Origin: Amycolatopsis iheyensis
GTDB lineage: Bacteria > Actinomycetota > Actinomycetes > Mycobacteriales > Pseudonocardiaceae
Length of the DNA stretch: 64,000 bases
Assembly (NCBI RefSeq): GCF_024703995.1
Contig: NZ_JAMXQV010000013.1
Location: forward strand, 124,001 to 188,000
Direction: 5' to 3'
Shown: one piece after another, positions 7,067 to 16,148 of the stretch
Layout: each line of letters starts with the position of its first letter
How positions within the stretch are numbered: position 1 is the first letter of the stretch
Notes under the pieces: generated by a model
What the model was told of the DNA's origin: nothing
What the model saw: the letters and a program-made list of their open reading frames with translations, nothing else
The model's database searches: none
Position numbers and translations under genes: made by a program

Positions 7067-8683
7067 GTGGCACTCAACATCGCGGATCTTCTGGAGCACG
7101 CCGTCGACGCCGTGCCGGAGCGCGTCGCGGTCGTGTGCGGCGACCGGCAGGTCACCTTCGCCGAACTGGAGGCGCGGGCCAACCGGCTCGCCCACCACCT
7201 CGCCGCGCACGGCGTGGGACGCGGGTCCCACATCGGGGTCTATTCCCGCAACTCGATCGAGGCCCTGGAGGCGATGATCGCGGCGTACAAGCTGCGCGCG
7301 ATCGCCGTCAACGTCAACTACCGCTACGTGCACGGCGAGCTGGTCTACCTCTTCAACGACGCGGACCTGGTCGCCCTCGTGCACGAGCGCGGTTACGCCG
7401 ACAAAGTCAGAGCTGTCCTGCCCGAAGCGCCGAAACTGAAACACGTTGTCGTTGTCGACGACGGCAGTGACGGCGACTTCGCGAGCTACGGCGGTGTCGA
7501 CTACGAGGCCGCCCTCGCGGACCAGAGCCCCGAGCGCGACTTCGACGAGCGCAGCAACGACGACCTCTACATCCTCTACACCGGCGGCACCACCGGCTAC
7601 CCGAAGGGCGTCCTCTGGCGCCACGAGGACATCTGGCGCGCGCTCGGCGGCGGCATCAACTTCGTCACCGGCGAGTACGTCCCCGACGAGTGGACGCTCG
7701 CCGAGCAGGGCAAGTCCGGCAGCCTGACGCGCCTGCCCGCCGCGCCACTCATCCACGGCGCCGCGCAGTGGGCCGCCTTCGGCGCGCTGTTCACCGGCAG
7801 CCCGGTGGTGTTCGTGCCGCGTTTCGACGCCCACGAGATCTGGAAAGCCGTGCAGGAGCACAAGGTCCAGGTCCTCACGATCGTCGGCGACGCGATGGCG
7901 CGGCCGCTGATCGAAGCGTTCCGCGAGGGCGATTACGACGCATCGTCGGTCGTCGCCGTCTCGAGCCACGCCGCGTTGTTCTCGCAGTCGGTCAAGCAGG
8001 AGTTCGTCGAGCTCGTGCCGAACGCCGTGATCACCGACGCGATCGGCTCGTCCGAAAGCGGTTTCACCGGCATCGGCATGGTGGCCAAGGGCTCCGACCA
8101 CAGCGCCGGCCCGCGGGTCAACTTCGGCAAGGACGCCATCCTGCTCGACGACGACGGCCATCTCGTCGACCAGAAACCCGGCGCCATCGGGCTGATCGGC
8201 CGCCGCGGGCACGTCCCGCTCGGCTACTACGGCGACCCCGAGAAGAGCAAGAAGATCTTCGTCGACATCGACGGCGTCCGCTACGTCGTGCCGGGCGACT
8301 ACGCCCGCTACGAGGAGGACGGCACGGTCACGTTGCTCGGCCGCGGCTCCCAGTGCGTCAACACCGGCGGCGAGAAGGTCTACCCCGAGGAGGTCGAGGG
8401 GGCCCTCAAGTCCCACCCCGACGTCTTCGACGCGCTCGTCATCGGCGTGCCAGACGAGCGGCTCGGCCAGCGGGTCGCCGCCGTCGTCCAGCTGCGCGAG
8501 GGCGCCGAACCCGACCTCGCCGCCCTCGAGGAGCACGTCCGCGGCGAGATCGCCGGGTACAAGGTGCCGCGCACCGTCTGGCTGGCCGAGGAGATCGGCC
8601 GCTCGCCCAGCGGCAAGCCGGACTACCCGTGGGCCCAGCGCTACGCCGCCGACCACGAGCCGGCCACGGCTCAGCCCGTCTAG
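7067..8683 (+). CDS. fadD19: Steroid side-chain acyl-CoA synthetase, FadD19-like
   Basis: 538 aa from the GTG at 7067 ([20 protein letters not shown]), the N-terminus known for the FadD19 family; an in-frame ATG at 7049 would add six residues inside the operator. The ATP/AMP signature [11 protein letters not shown] is at 171-181. The later acid motif [10 protein letters not shown] and the C-terminal lysine motif [11 protein letters not shown] are present. FadD19 adenylates and CoA-ligates the carboxylated C24/C26 side chain of sterols and is needed for C24-branched plant sterols in Rhodococcus. Its pairing with an EchA19-like gene and with ltp3/ltp4 strongly supports that role. The next gene follows after 13 bp. 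Confidence 0.85.
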   Translation: MALNIADLLEHAVDAVPERVAVVCGDRQVTFAELEARANRLAHHLAAHGVGRGSHIGVYSRNSIEALEAMIAAYKLRAIAVNVNYRYVHGELVYLFNDADLVALVHERGYADKVRAVLPEAPKLKHVVVVDDGSDGDFASYGGVDYEAALADQSPERDFDERSNDDLYILYTGGTTGYPKGVLWRHEDIWRALGGGINFVTGEYVPDEWTLAEQGKSGSLTRLPAAPLIHGAAQWAAFGALFTGSPVVFVPRFDAHEIWKAVQEHKVQVLTIVGDAMARPLIEAFREGDYDASSVVAVSSHAALFSQSVKQEFVELVPNAVITDAIGSSESGFTGIGMVAKGSDHSAGPRVNFGKDAILLDDDGHLVDQKPGAIGLIGRRGHVPLGYYGDPEKSKKIFVDIDGVRYVVPGDYARYEEDGTVTLLGRGSQCVNTGGEKVYPEEVEGALKSHPDVFDALVIGVPDERLGQRVAAVVQLREGAEPDLAALEEHVRGEIAGYKVPRTVWLAEEIGRSPSGKPDYPWAQRYAADHEPATAQPV

Positions 8684-8696
8684 GAGGAGACCACCA

Positions 8697-9797
8697 GTGC
8701 GGACCCCCCTGTGCGACCGGCTCGGCATCGACCTGCCGATCATCGGGTTCACGCCGTCCGAGCACGTCGCCGCGGCGCTCAGCCGCGCCGGCGGGCTGGG
8801 CGTGCTCGGCTGCGTCCGGTTCAACGACGCCGCCGAGCTCGACCGGGTGCTCACCTGGATGGACGAGAACACCGGCGGCAAGCCCTACGGCGTCGACATC
8901 GTGATGCCGGCGAAGATCCCGGCCGAGGGCACCCAGGTCGACCTCTCGAAGCACATCCCGGACGGCCACCGCGCGTTCGTCGACCGGGTGCTGAAAGAGC
9001 TTTCCGTGCCGCCGTTGCCGGACGACACCGACGAGCGCGCGGGCGTGCTCGGCTGGCTGCACTCGGTCGCCCGCTCACACGTCGAGGTCGCGCTCAACCA
9101 CCCGATCAAGCTGATCGCCAACGCCCTCGGCTCGCCGCCGGCGGACGTGATCGCCCAGTGCCACGACCGGGGCGTCCCGGTCGCGGCGCTCGCGGGCAAG
9201 GCCGAGCACGCGGTCCGGCACGTCGAAAACGGCGTCGATTTCGTGGTCGCGCAAGGGTACGAAGCCGGCGGGCACACCGGCGAGATCGCGTCCATGGTGC
9301 TGGTGCCGGAGATCGTCGACGCCGTCGACGTGCCGGTGCTCGCCGCGGGCGGGATCGGGTCCGGGAGGCAGATGGCCGCGGCGCTCGCGCTCGGCGCGTC
9401 CGGCGTCTGGATGGGCTCGATGTGGCTGGCCACCGAGGAGTACCTGCAGACGATGGCCGAGTCGGTGGCCATGCAGCAGGCGCTCGTCGCGGCGACGTCG
9501 TCGGACACCGTGCGGACGCGGATCTACACCGGCAAGCCCGCGCGGCTGCTCAAGACCCGCTGGACGGAGGCGTGGGCCGCGCCCGACGCGCCCGAGCCGT
9601 TGCCCATGCCGTTGCAGAACCTGCTGGTTTCCCACGCCCACAACCGGATCCACGCGGCGAACGACCCGAGTGTCGTGTCGATGCCGGTCGGCCAGATCGT
9701 CGGGCGGATGAACCGGGTCCGGCCGGTCGCCGACGTCGTCGCGGACCTGGTTAACGGCTACGAAGAAGCACTGTCCCGATTGGACAAGACGCGCTGA
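8697..9797 (+). CDS. NAD(P)H-dependent flavin oxidoreductase / nitronate monooxygenase family
   Basis: 366 aa TIM-barrel flavoprotein. Features include the N-terminal phrase DLPIIGFTPSEHVAAALSRAGG, the substrate-side EAGGHTGEI near the middle (about 185-200) and the FMN-phosphate loop AAGGIGSGRQMAAALALGA. The family covers nitronate monooxygenases and FMN enzymes acting on acyl-CoA. A member (Rv3553, IpdC) acts in sterol ring C/D breakdown, but whether this is its orthologue cannot be settled here. An AGGAGG ribosome site overlaps the fadD19 stop, 13 bp upstream, so it is co-transcribed with fadD19 and probably belongs to sterol catabolism. A strong terminator follows. Confidence 0.78.
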   Translation: MRTPLCDRLGIDLPIIGFTPSEHVAAALSRAGGLGVLGCVRFNDAAELDRVLTWMDENTGGKPYGVDIVMPAKIPAEGTQVDLSKHIPDGHRAFVDRVLKELSVPPLPDDTDERAGVLGWLHSVARSHVEVALNHPIKLIANALGSPPADVIAQCHDRGVPVAALAGKAEHAVRHVENGVDFVVAQGYEAGGHTGEIASMVLVPEIVDAVDVPVLAAGGIGSGRQMAAALALGASGVWMGSMWLATEEYLQTMAESVAMQQALVAATSSDTVRTRIYTGKPARLLKTRWTEAWAAPDAPEPLPMPLQNLLVSHAHNRIHAANDPSVVSMPVGQIVGRMNRVRPVADVVADLVNGYEEALSRLDKTR

Positions 9798-9829
9798 AGA
9801 GGGGGCCCGCCGAAGCGGGCCCCCTCTTC
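9796..9829. terminator. Perfect 15-bp hairpin terminator between convergent genes
   Basis: GAAGAGGGGGCCCGC, loop CGAA, then the exact reverse complement. It overlaps the stop codon of the flavin oxidoreductase and lies 10 bp from the end of the convergent protease gene. It has no clear U-tract, as is common in high-GC actinobacteria. Confidence 0.85.
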
Positions 9830-9839
9830 GCGGAAACGG

Positions 9840-10688
<849 letters not shown>

Positions 10689-10771
10689 TCAGCGGCCCCA
10701 TGACTACACCAGGTGCTCACATACCCGGACAACCGACTTTCTTCGGATGTTTCGGGCGGTTGGGTGATTTC

Positions 10772-11974
10772 TCACCGGCGGATCCGACGAACGCCGTAGG
10801 CCGAAGCGCCCAGTGACAACGCGACGACGCCGGCCACTACCGACGGCCACGGCAGGCTGAAGGCCAGCACCACGCACCCGGCCAGGCCCAGCACGGCCCG
10901 CGCCTTCCCCTTCAGCGTGAGCGCGGCGGCGTTGGCGATCGCGTAGTACGTCAGGACGGCGAAGGACGAGAAGCCGATCGCGGCGCGCAGGTCGAGCGAG
11001 GCGGCGAGCACGGCGACGACGAGCCCGACGGCGAGCTCGGCCCGGTGCGGCACGGCGTACCGGGGGTGCACGGCGGCGAGGAACCGGGGGAGGTGGCCGT
11101 CGCGGCTCATCGCCAGCGTCGTGCGCGAGACGCCGAGGATCAGCGCGAGCAGCGAGCCGAGCGCCGCCAGTGCCGCGCCCACCCGGACAACCGGTGCGAG
11201 CCATCCCGGTACGGCGGCCGCGATCGGGTCGGGGCTCGCGGCGAGCGCGGCCGGCCCGAGCCGGACGAGCAGCAGCACCGCGAGCGCGGCGTAGACGACG
11301 AGGGTGAGGCCCAGCGCGAGCGGGATGGCCCGCGGGATCGTCCGGGCCGGGTCGCGGACCTCCTCGCCGAGCGTCGCGAGCCGGGCATAACCGGCGAAGG
11401 CGAAGAAGAGCAGCCCGGCCGCTTCGAGGACGCCGCCGGCGCCGGGCCAGGCGATCAGCGGCCCGCCGGCGGCCGGACCCGCGGCCATCGCCACCGCGGC
11501 GGCGGTGAGCACGAGCAGGGTGCACGTCACGATCACCCGCGTCGCCAGCGCGGAGCGGTGCACGCCGAAGTAGTTGACCGCGGTCAGCGCGGCGACCACC
11601 GCGACGGCGAGCGCGCTCCGCCACGGCTGCCCGAGACCTGGCGCGGCGTAGGCGACGACGGTCAACGTCATCGCCGCGCAACTGGCGGTCTTTCCGGTGA
11701 TGAATCCCCAGCCGGCCAGATAACCCCAGAATTCACCGAGCCTTTCCCGGCCGTAAACGTAAGTGCCGCCGGATTCCGGGTGAATCGCCGCCAGCCGTGC
11801 CGAAGACATCGCATTGCAGTACGCGACGACGGACGCGAGCACCAACGCGAGCAGCAGCCCGGCCCCCGCGGCGCGCGCCGCCGGCGCGAACGCGGCGAAC
11901 ACGCCGGCCCCGATCATCGAGCCCAGGCCGAGGAAAACGGCGTCGGCGAGGCCGAGCCGGCGAGCGAGGGGCAT
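10772..11974 (-). CDS. APC-superfamily amino acid permease
   Basis: 400 aa with about twelve transmembrane segments. The first (ADAVFLGLGSMIGAGVF) carries the Gly-rich substrate-binding break of APC transporters. The phrase RLATLGEEVRDPARTIPRAI is the conserved loop after segment 6. The ATG at 11974 is preferred because GGAGG lies 9 bp upstream (11984-11988); a longer start at 11995 has no such site. The substrate is unknown. The gene is divergent from a GntR/UTRA regulator across a short gap that holds an inverted repeat, so the regulator may control this permease. Confidence 0.82.
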   Translation of the reverse strand: MPLARRLGLADAVFLGLGSMIGAGVFAAFAPAARAAGAGLLLALVLASVVAYCNAMSSARLAAIHPESGGTYVYGRERLGEFWGYLAGWGFITGKTASCAAMTLTVVAYAAPGLGQPWRSALAVAVVAALTAVNYFGVHRSALATRVIVTCTLLVLTAAAVAMAAGPAAGGPLIAWPGAGGVLEAAGLLFFAFAGYARLATLGEEVRDPARTIPRAIPLALGLTLVVYAALAVLLLVRLGPAALAASPDPIAAAVPGWLAPVVRVGAALAALGSLLALILGVSRTTLAMSRDGHLPRFLAAVHPRYAVPHRAELAVGLVVAVLAASLDLRAAIGFSSFAVLTYYAIANAAALTLKGKARAVLGLAGCVVLAFSLPWPSVVAGVVALSLGASAYGVRRIRR

Positions 11975-11995
11975 CCGGGTGATCCTCCGTGTCAC

Positions 11996-12017
11996 GCGCC
12001 ACAGGCCAGCGTGGCGC
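11996..12017. promoter_or_regulatory. Inverted repeat, candidate operator between APC permease and GntR genes
   Basis: GCGCCAC and GTGGCGC, perfect 7-bp arms with an 8-nt spacer, in the 69-bp divergent gap. The position fits an autoregulatory GntR site that also controls the permease. The arms are GC-only-rich, so the call is tentative. Confidence 0.35.
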
Positions 12018-12043
12018 CGCGGGAAACGAATAAGGTCGGGTGC

Positions 12044-12817
12044 GTGCCCGCCCCTTCACGCCAGTCCCGCTTGTCCGCCGACGGCCCCGTGCTCGACGGG
12101 ATTCCCGAACACGGCCGGGTGCCGCGCTACTACGCGGTCAAGGTCGAACTGCTGGCGGTGATCGCGGAACTGGGTGAAGGCTCGGTGCTGCCCACGGAAC
12201 GGGAACTGTGCGAACGGTTCGAGGTCTCGCGGGCGACAGTACGGCAGGCGGTCGCGGAGCTGGTCCTGGAGGGAAAGCTCAGCCGGCGGCAGGGGAGCGG
12301 CACGTACGTCGCCGGCCCGAAGCTCGTGCAGCCGCTGGCCCTGGTCAGTTACACCGAAGGGCTGCGGCGCCAGGGCATCCGCCCGGGCCGCAACGTGATC
12401 ACGCTGGAGCGGCGCCTGGCCGGCAGCGCGCTGGCCGCCGACCTGCAGGTCACCTCGGACGCCGAGGTGATCCACATCGAGCGGGTCCTGCTGGCCGACG
12501 AGGAACGCGTCGGGCTGGAGTCGACATATCTCCTGGCGGAGCGGTTCCCGACGCTGCTGGAGGTGTTCAACCCCGAGCAGTCGTTGTACGCGTGCCTGAG
12601 CGAGCGGCTCGGCGTGGTGTTCGACGGCGCCGAGGAACGGGTCGAGACGGTGCTGGCGACCCCGCGCGAGGCTCTGCTGATCGGGACCAACCCGGCGTTG
12701 CCGATGCTGCTGATGCACCGGATCTCGTGGGGGCCGGACGGGGCGCCGTTCGAGCGGGTGCGGTCGCTGTACCGGGGGGACCGGCTGAGCTTCATGACCC
12801 GCCTGGGTCGCGCCTGA
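12044..12817 (+). CDS. GntR family regulator with UTRA domain (HutC/DasR type)
   Basis: 257 aa. The winged helix-turn-helix is at about residues 25-90, with LPTERELCERFEVSRATVRQ and the wing GSGTYVAGPK. A UTRA effector domain follows, ending LMHRISWGPDGAPFERVRSL. UTRA domains bind small sugars, amino acids or phosphonate-related compounds. Two targets are plausible: the divergent APC permease, with a small palindrome in the gap, or the phosphonate operon that begins 540 bp downstream; such operons often carry a GntR/UTRA gene. The start is the GTG at 12044. A nearby GTG at 12040 is out of frame. Confidence 0.85.
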   Translation: MPAPSRQSRLSADGPVLDGIPEHGRVPRYYAVKVELLAVIAELGEGSVLPTERELCERFEVSRATVRQAVAELVLEGKLSRRQGSGTYVAGPKLVQPLALVSYTEGLRRQGIRPGRNVITLERRLAGSALAADLQVTSDAEVIHIERVLLADEERVGLESTYLLAERFPTLLEVFNPEQSLYACLSERLGVVFDGAEERVETVLATPREALLIGTNPALPMLLMHRISWGPDGAPFERVRSLYRGDRLSFMTRLGRA

Positions 12818-12874
12818 CTGTCACGTTCGCCGCGGCGTCCTCGTTCCTCCCGCACCACTCAACGGGAGGACGTC

Positions 12875-13255
12875 ATGAACATCGCACTGTGGGCAGGCCA
12901 GGTGGCGCTGGCCGCGATCTTCGCCCTGTCGGGCGCGTTGAAGGCGACGATGTCGCGGCAGCGGCTGCTCGAAACCGGGCAGACCGGGGCGGCGGCGTAC
13001 CCGCTGCCGGTCGTCCGGTTCACCGCGATCTGCGAGCTGTTCGCGGTGGTAGGGCTGATCCTGCCGGTGCTGCTGGGGATCGCGCCGGTGCTCACCGGCT
13101 GGGCCGCGGCGGGGTTGGCGGTGGTGATGGTGGGCGCGATGGCCATGCACGGGCGGCTGGCGGTGGTCCGGCACGAGCCGGCCGAGTGGCGGACCGTCGG
13201 GATCAACGCCCTGATCTTCGCCGTCTGCGTGTTCGTGGCGGCCGGTCGGTTGTGA
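12875..13255 (+). CDS. DoxX family membrane protein
   Basis: 126 aa with four hydrophobic segments. The first (WAGQVALAAIFALSGALKA) ends in the family's typical Gly-x-Lys turn. The last segment is near the C-terminus (NALIFAVCVFVAAGRL). The start ATG has a clear ribosome site (GGGAGG). DoxX proteins are small inner-membrane proteins of largely undefined role, linked in some bacteria to thiol and redox stress. It follows the GntR gene by 57 bp on the same strand, but nothing in the sequence ties its function to the phosphonate genes. Confidence 0.8.
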   Translation: MNIALWAGQVALAAIFALSGALKATMSRQRLLETGQTGAAAYPLPVVRFTAICELFAVVGLILPVLLGIAPVLTGWAAAGLAVVMVGAMAMHGRLAVVRHEPAEWRTVGINALIFAVCVFVAAGRL

Positions 13256-13360
13256 AGATAACGGAACGGTAACTCATCCGGTCCAATATTCGAAGGCGCT
13301 TCACCCCGCGTTCGCCGAGGGGCCAGCGAGTGTTGGCGCGCGGCCGACAGCGTGGGGGCC
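13256..13360. promoter_or_regulatory. Probable promoter region of the phosphonate operon
   Basis: About 105 bp between DoxX and the FAD oxidoreductase. It starts with a short AT-richer stretch (around 13256-13295) containing the near-repeat AACGGAACGGTAAC. No clear GntR palindrome or PHO box could be recognised. A promoter is inferred only because the six downstream genes are fused by overlaps and have no other gap. Confidence 0.35.
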
Positions 13361-14479
13361 GTGCGAATCCTCATCGTGGGCGGTGGCGTGCTCGGCACGC
13401 TGCACGCCTGGCAGGCCGTCGAGCGCGGCCACGACGTCGTCCAGCTCGAACGCGAACCCGAAGCGCGCGGGGCCTCCGTGCGGAACTTCGGTCTCGTCTG
13501 GGTCGGCGGCCGCGCGTCCGGCGTCGAGCTCGAGACCGCCCAGCGGGCCCGCACCCTCTGGGAGCGGATCGGCGAGCGCGTCCCAGGGCTCGGCTTCCGC
13601 GCCAACGGCTCGCTGACCGTCGTCCGGACCGAAGCCGAACTCGCCGTCGCGCGCGAAGTCAGCGAAGGCGCCGAAGCGGCCGGACGCGGCTACAAGCTCC
13701 TCGACGCCACCGAAGCCCGCGAGCTGAACCCGGCCCTGCGCGGGGACTTCGAGGCCGCCCTCTGGTGTGCGCGCGACGCCGCCGTCGAACCACGCACCGC
13801 ACAGCCGGCCCTGCGTGCCGCACTCGCCGAGACCGGCCGCCACACCTGGCTCCCGGGCCGCGAGGTGCGGCACCTGACCGGCACCGGTGTCGTCGACGAC
13901 CGCGGCGAGCGGCACGACGGCGACGTCGTCGTGTTCTGCACCGGCGCGTGGACCGGCGGGCTCGTCCGGGAGCTGGCCGGTGACCCGCCGGTGCGCAAGG
14001 TCCGGCTGCAGATGGCGCAGACCGAGCCCCTGGGCGAAGAACTCACCACGAGCGTCGCCGACGGGGACAGCTTCCGCTACTACCCGGCCTACCGCGGCGA
14101 AGCCCTCGTATCCCTCAACACCGGGCAGCCCCAGCACGAAGTCGCCGCCGAACACCGCATGCAGCTGCTGCTCGTCCAGCGGCTCGACGGGTCCCTCACC
14201 ATCGGCGACACCCACGAGTACGACGAGCCCTTCGCCTTCGACGTCACCGAAGATCCCTACGAACACCTCACCGACGTCGCCGGCGCGCTGCTCGGCCGCC
14301 CGCTGCCGCGCATCCGCCGCCGCTGGGCCGGGGTCTACGCCCAGACCACCGACCCCACGCGGATCGTGCACCGCGAGCGCGTCGCCGAGCACGCCTACCT
14401 GGTCACCGGGCCGGGTGGGCGCGGCATGACCTGTTCCCCCGCCATCGCCGAAGACACCGCCGAGGAGCTGGGCCTGTGA
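13361..14479 (+). CDS. FAD-dependent oxidoreductase, phosphonate-associated (TIGR03364-like)
   Basis: 372 aa DAO-fold flavoenzyme. The Rossmann motif is at the extreme N-terminus (RILIVGGGVLGTLHAWQA), followed by ASVRNFGLVWVGG, characteristic of the oxidoreductase group found with 2-aminoethylphosphonate genes. The C-terminal FAD-contact region reads YLVTGPGGRGMTCSPAIAED. The expected reaction is oxidative deamination or dealkylation of 2-aminoethylphosphonate or an N-methyl derivative; exact substrate unknown. No PhnW-type aminotransferase is present, so this enzyme may supply phosphonoacetaldehyde or free the amine. The GTG at 13361 is preferred; a GTG at 13352 adds three residues. It overlaps the next gene by 4 bp. 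Confidence 0.8.
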   Translation: MRILIVGGGVLGTLHAWQAVERGHDVVQLEREPEARGASVRNFGLVWVGGRASGVELETAQRARTLWERIGERVPGLGFRANGSLTVVRTEAELAVAREVSEGAEAAGRGYKLLDATEARELNPALRGDFEAALWCARDAAVEPRTAQPALRAALAETGRHTWLPGREVRHLTGTGVVDDRGERHDGDVVVFCTGAWTGGLVRELAGDPPVRKVRLQMAQTEPLGEELTTSVADGDSFRYYPAYRGEALVSLNTGQPQHEVAAEHRMQLLLVQRLDGSLTIGDTHEYDEPFAFDVTEDPYEHLTDVAGALLGRPLPRIRRRWAGVYAQTTDPTRIVHRERVAEHAYLVTGPGGRGMTCSPAIAEDTAEELGL

Positions 14480-15144
14480 CCACCGAACTCGTCGTAATGG
14501 ACATGGCCGGCACGACCGTCGCCGACGACGGCCTCGTCGTGAAGGCCTTCACCGCCGCCATCGAGACCGCCGGTGTGCCCGACGAAAAGTACCCCGGGAT
14601 GCTCCAGTACGTCATCGACACGATGGGGCAGTCGAAGATCACCGTCTTCCGGGCCCTGCTCGACGACGAAACCCGGGCGCAGCAGGCGAACTCCGCGTTC
14701 GAAGCCGCGTATGGCGACCTGGTGCGCGCGGGGGAGTGCAAGCCGATCCCCGGCGCCGAAGACGTCATCCGCGGGCTGCGCGACAACGGCATCAAGGTCG
14801 CCTTCACCACCGGCTTCGCGCCCACCACCCAGCAGGCCATCCTCGACGCGCTCGGCTGGCGCGACCTCGCCGACCTCGCGCTCGCGCCGGGCGACGGCGT
14901 CCGCGGCCGCCCGTTCCCCGACCTCGTGCTCACCGCCGCGCTGCGGCTCGAAGTCACCGACGTCCGGCAGATCGCCGTCGTCGGTGACACCGCGTCCGAC
15001 GTCCTTTGTGGACGTCGCGCCGGGGCGTCCGTCGTCGCGGGCGTGCTCACCGGCGCCGGCGAGCGCGACGACTTCACCGAAGCCACCCACGTCCTCGCCT
15101 CCGTCTCCGAACTCCCCGCCGTGCTCGAAGGAGAAAACCCGTGA
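14476..15144 (+). CDS. Phosphonatase-like HAD hydrolase (PhnX-like)
   Basis: 222 aa haloacid-dehalogenase-fold enzyme. The nucleophile motif is VVMDMAGTTV (Asp9), the phosphate-binding motif is FTTGF, and the acidic motif is VVGDTASD. The cap region has MGQSKITVFRAL with Lys54 aligned to the Schiff-base lysine of phosphonoacetaldehyde hydrolase (Lys53 of the Bacillus enzyme, MGLLKIDHVRAL). This supports cleavage of phosphonoacetaldehyde to acetaldehyde and phosphate. It is shorter than classic PhnX, as usual for the phosphonatase-like family. It is translationally coupled to the FAD enzyme (GTGA overlap) and to the lipoprotein gene downstream. Confidence 0.82.
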   Translation: MTTELVVMDMAGTTVADDGLVVKAFTAAIETAGVPDEKYPGMLQYVIDTMGQSKITVFRALLDDETRAQQANSAFEAAYGDLVRAGECKPIPGAEDVIRGLRDNGIKVAFTTGFAPTTQQAILDALGWRDLADLALAPGDGVRGRPFPDLVLTAALRLEVTDVRQIAVVGDTASDVLCGRRAGASVVAGVLTGAGERDDFTEATHVLASVSELPAVLEGENP

Positions 15145-16148
15145 AGAAGACCCTGGCCGCCGTGTTCTCGGTGGCGCTGATCGCCCTGCTGTCCGCCTGC
15201 GGCGGCACCGGCGCGGCGTCCGCAGGCGGCAAGACCGTCACCGTGTACACAGTGGACGGACTGGAAGACTGGTACACCGCCCGCTTCGCCGAGTTCGAGC
15301 AGCAGACCGGGATCACCGTCCAGGCCGTCACCGCCGGCTCCGGCGAGGTCGCCTCCCGCGTCGAGAAGGAGAAGGCCAACACCCAGGCCGACGTCCTCGT
15401 CACACTGCCGCCGTTCATCCAGCGCGTCGCGAGCCTCCTGCAGCCGTACTCGCCGCCCGGCACGGAGAAGGTGTCGGACAAGGACGCGCAGGGCCGCTAC
15501 TTCGCGATGATGAACAACTACCTCAGCTTCATCCACCACCCCGGCGCCACCCCGAAGACCTGGGACGACCTGCTCGACCCGAAGCTCAAGGGCAAGGTCC
15601 AGTACTCGACGCCCGGCGAGGCCGGCGACGGCACCGCGGTGCTGCTGCAGCTGCAACACGTCCTCGGCGAGCAGGGCGCGCTCGACTACCTCGGCAAGCT
15701 GGAGGCCAACAACGCCGGGCCGTCGTCGTCCACCGGCAAGCTCCAGCCGAAGGTGGCCAAGGGCGAGCTGCTGGTGGCCAACGGCGACGTCCAGATGAAC
15801 CTGGCCGAGATCGCCAAGAGCGGCGGCTTCGACGTCTTCTTCCCGGCCGACGCCCAGGGCAAGCGCTCGACCTTCGCCCTGCCGTACTACGCCGGGCTCG
15901 TGACGAACGCGCCGCACCCGGACGACGCGAAGAAGCTCCTAGACTTCCTGTTCTCACCCGAGACCCAGGCCAAGACCGCCGACGCGTTCGGCATCCCGGG
16001 CCGCGCCGACGTCACGCCCACCGGCGCGAACGCCGCGAAGATCAAGGCCGCGCTCGACGGCGTCGAGATCTGGACCCCGGACTGGACCGCCGTGCTCGGC
16101 AAGCTCGACGCCGACCTGGCCGCGTACAAGAAGGCCGTCGGCCGGTGA
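15141..16148 (+). CDS. phnS: ABC importer substrate-binding lipoprotein, 2-aminoethylphosphonate type
   Basis: 335 aa. A lipoprotein signal ends in ALLSAC with the acylated Cys20, so it is anchored outside the membrane. The mature part (KTVTVYTVDGLEDWYTARFAE) is that of the iron/thiamine/2-aminoethylphosphonate binding protein family. In this operon the ligand is predicted to be 2-aminoethylphosphonate or a derivative. The start is the GTG at 15141, which overlaps the previous stop and has the ribosome site AAGGAG 10 bp upstream; longer frames to the left run through the HAD gene. The symbol follows the named PhnS family and is by context. Confidence 0.8.
   Translation: MKKTLAAVFSVALIALLSACGGTGAASAGGKTVTVYTVDGLEDWYTARFAEFEQQTGITVQAVTAGSGEVASRVEKEKANTQADVLVTLPPFIQRVASLLQPYSPPGTEKVSDKDAQGRYFAMMNNYLSFIHHPGATPKTWDDLLDPKLKGKVQYSTPGEAGDGTAVLLQLQHVLGEQGALDYLGKLEANNAGPSSSTGKLQPKVAKGELLVANGDVQMNLAEIAKSGGFDVFFPADAQGKRSTFALPYYAGLVTNAPHPDDAKKLLDFLFSPETQAKTADAFGIPGRADVTPTGANAAKIKAALDGVEIWTPDWTAVLGKLDADLAAYKKAVGR

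Noticed and set aside
7005-7073. Longer N-terminus for the EchA19-like protein
   Set aside because: It would cross the divergent promoter and the KstR-like site. The GTG at 7004 has a good ribosome site and gives the family length.
11045-12043. Possible N-terminal extension of the GntR regulator
   Set aside because: The extension would run antisense through the APC permease. The GTG at 12044 gives a normal-length regulator.
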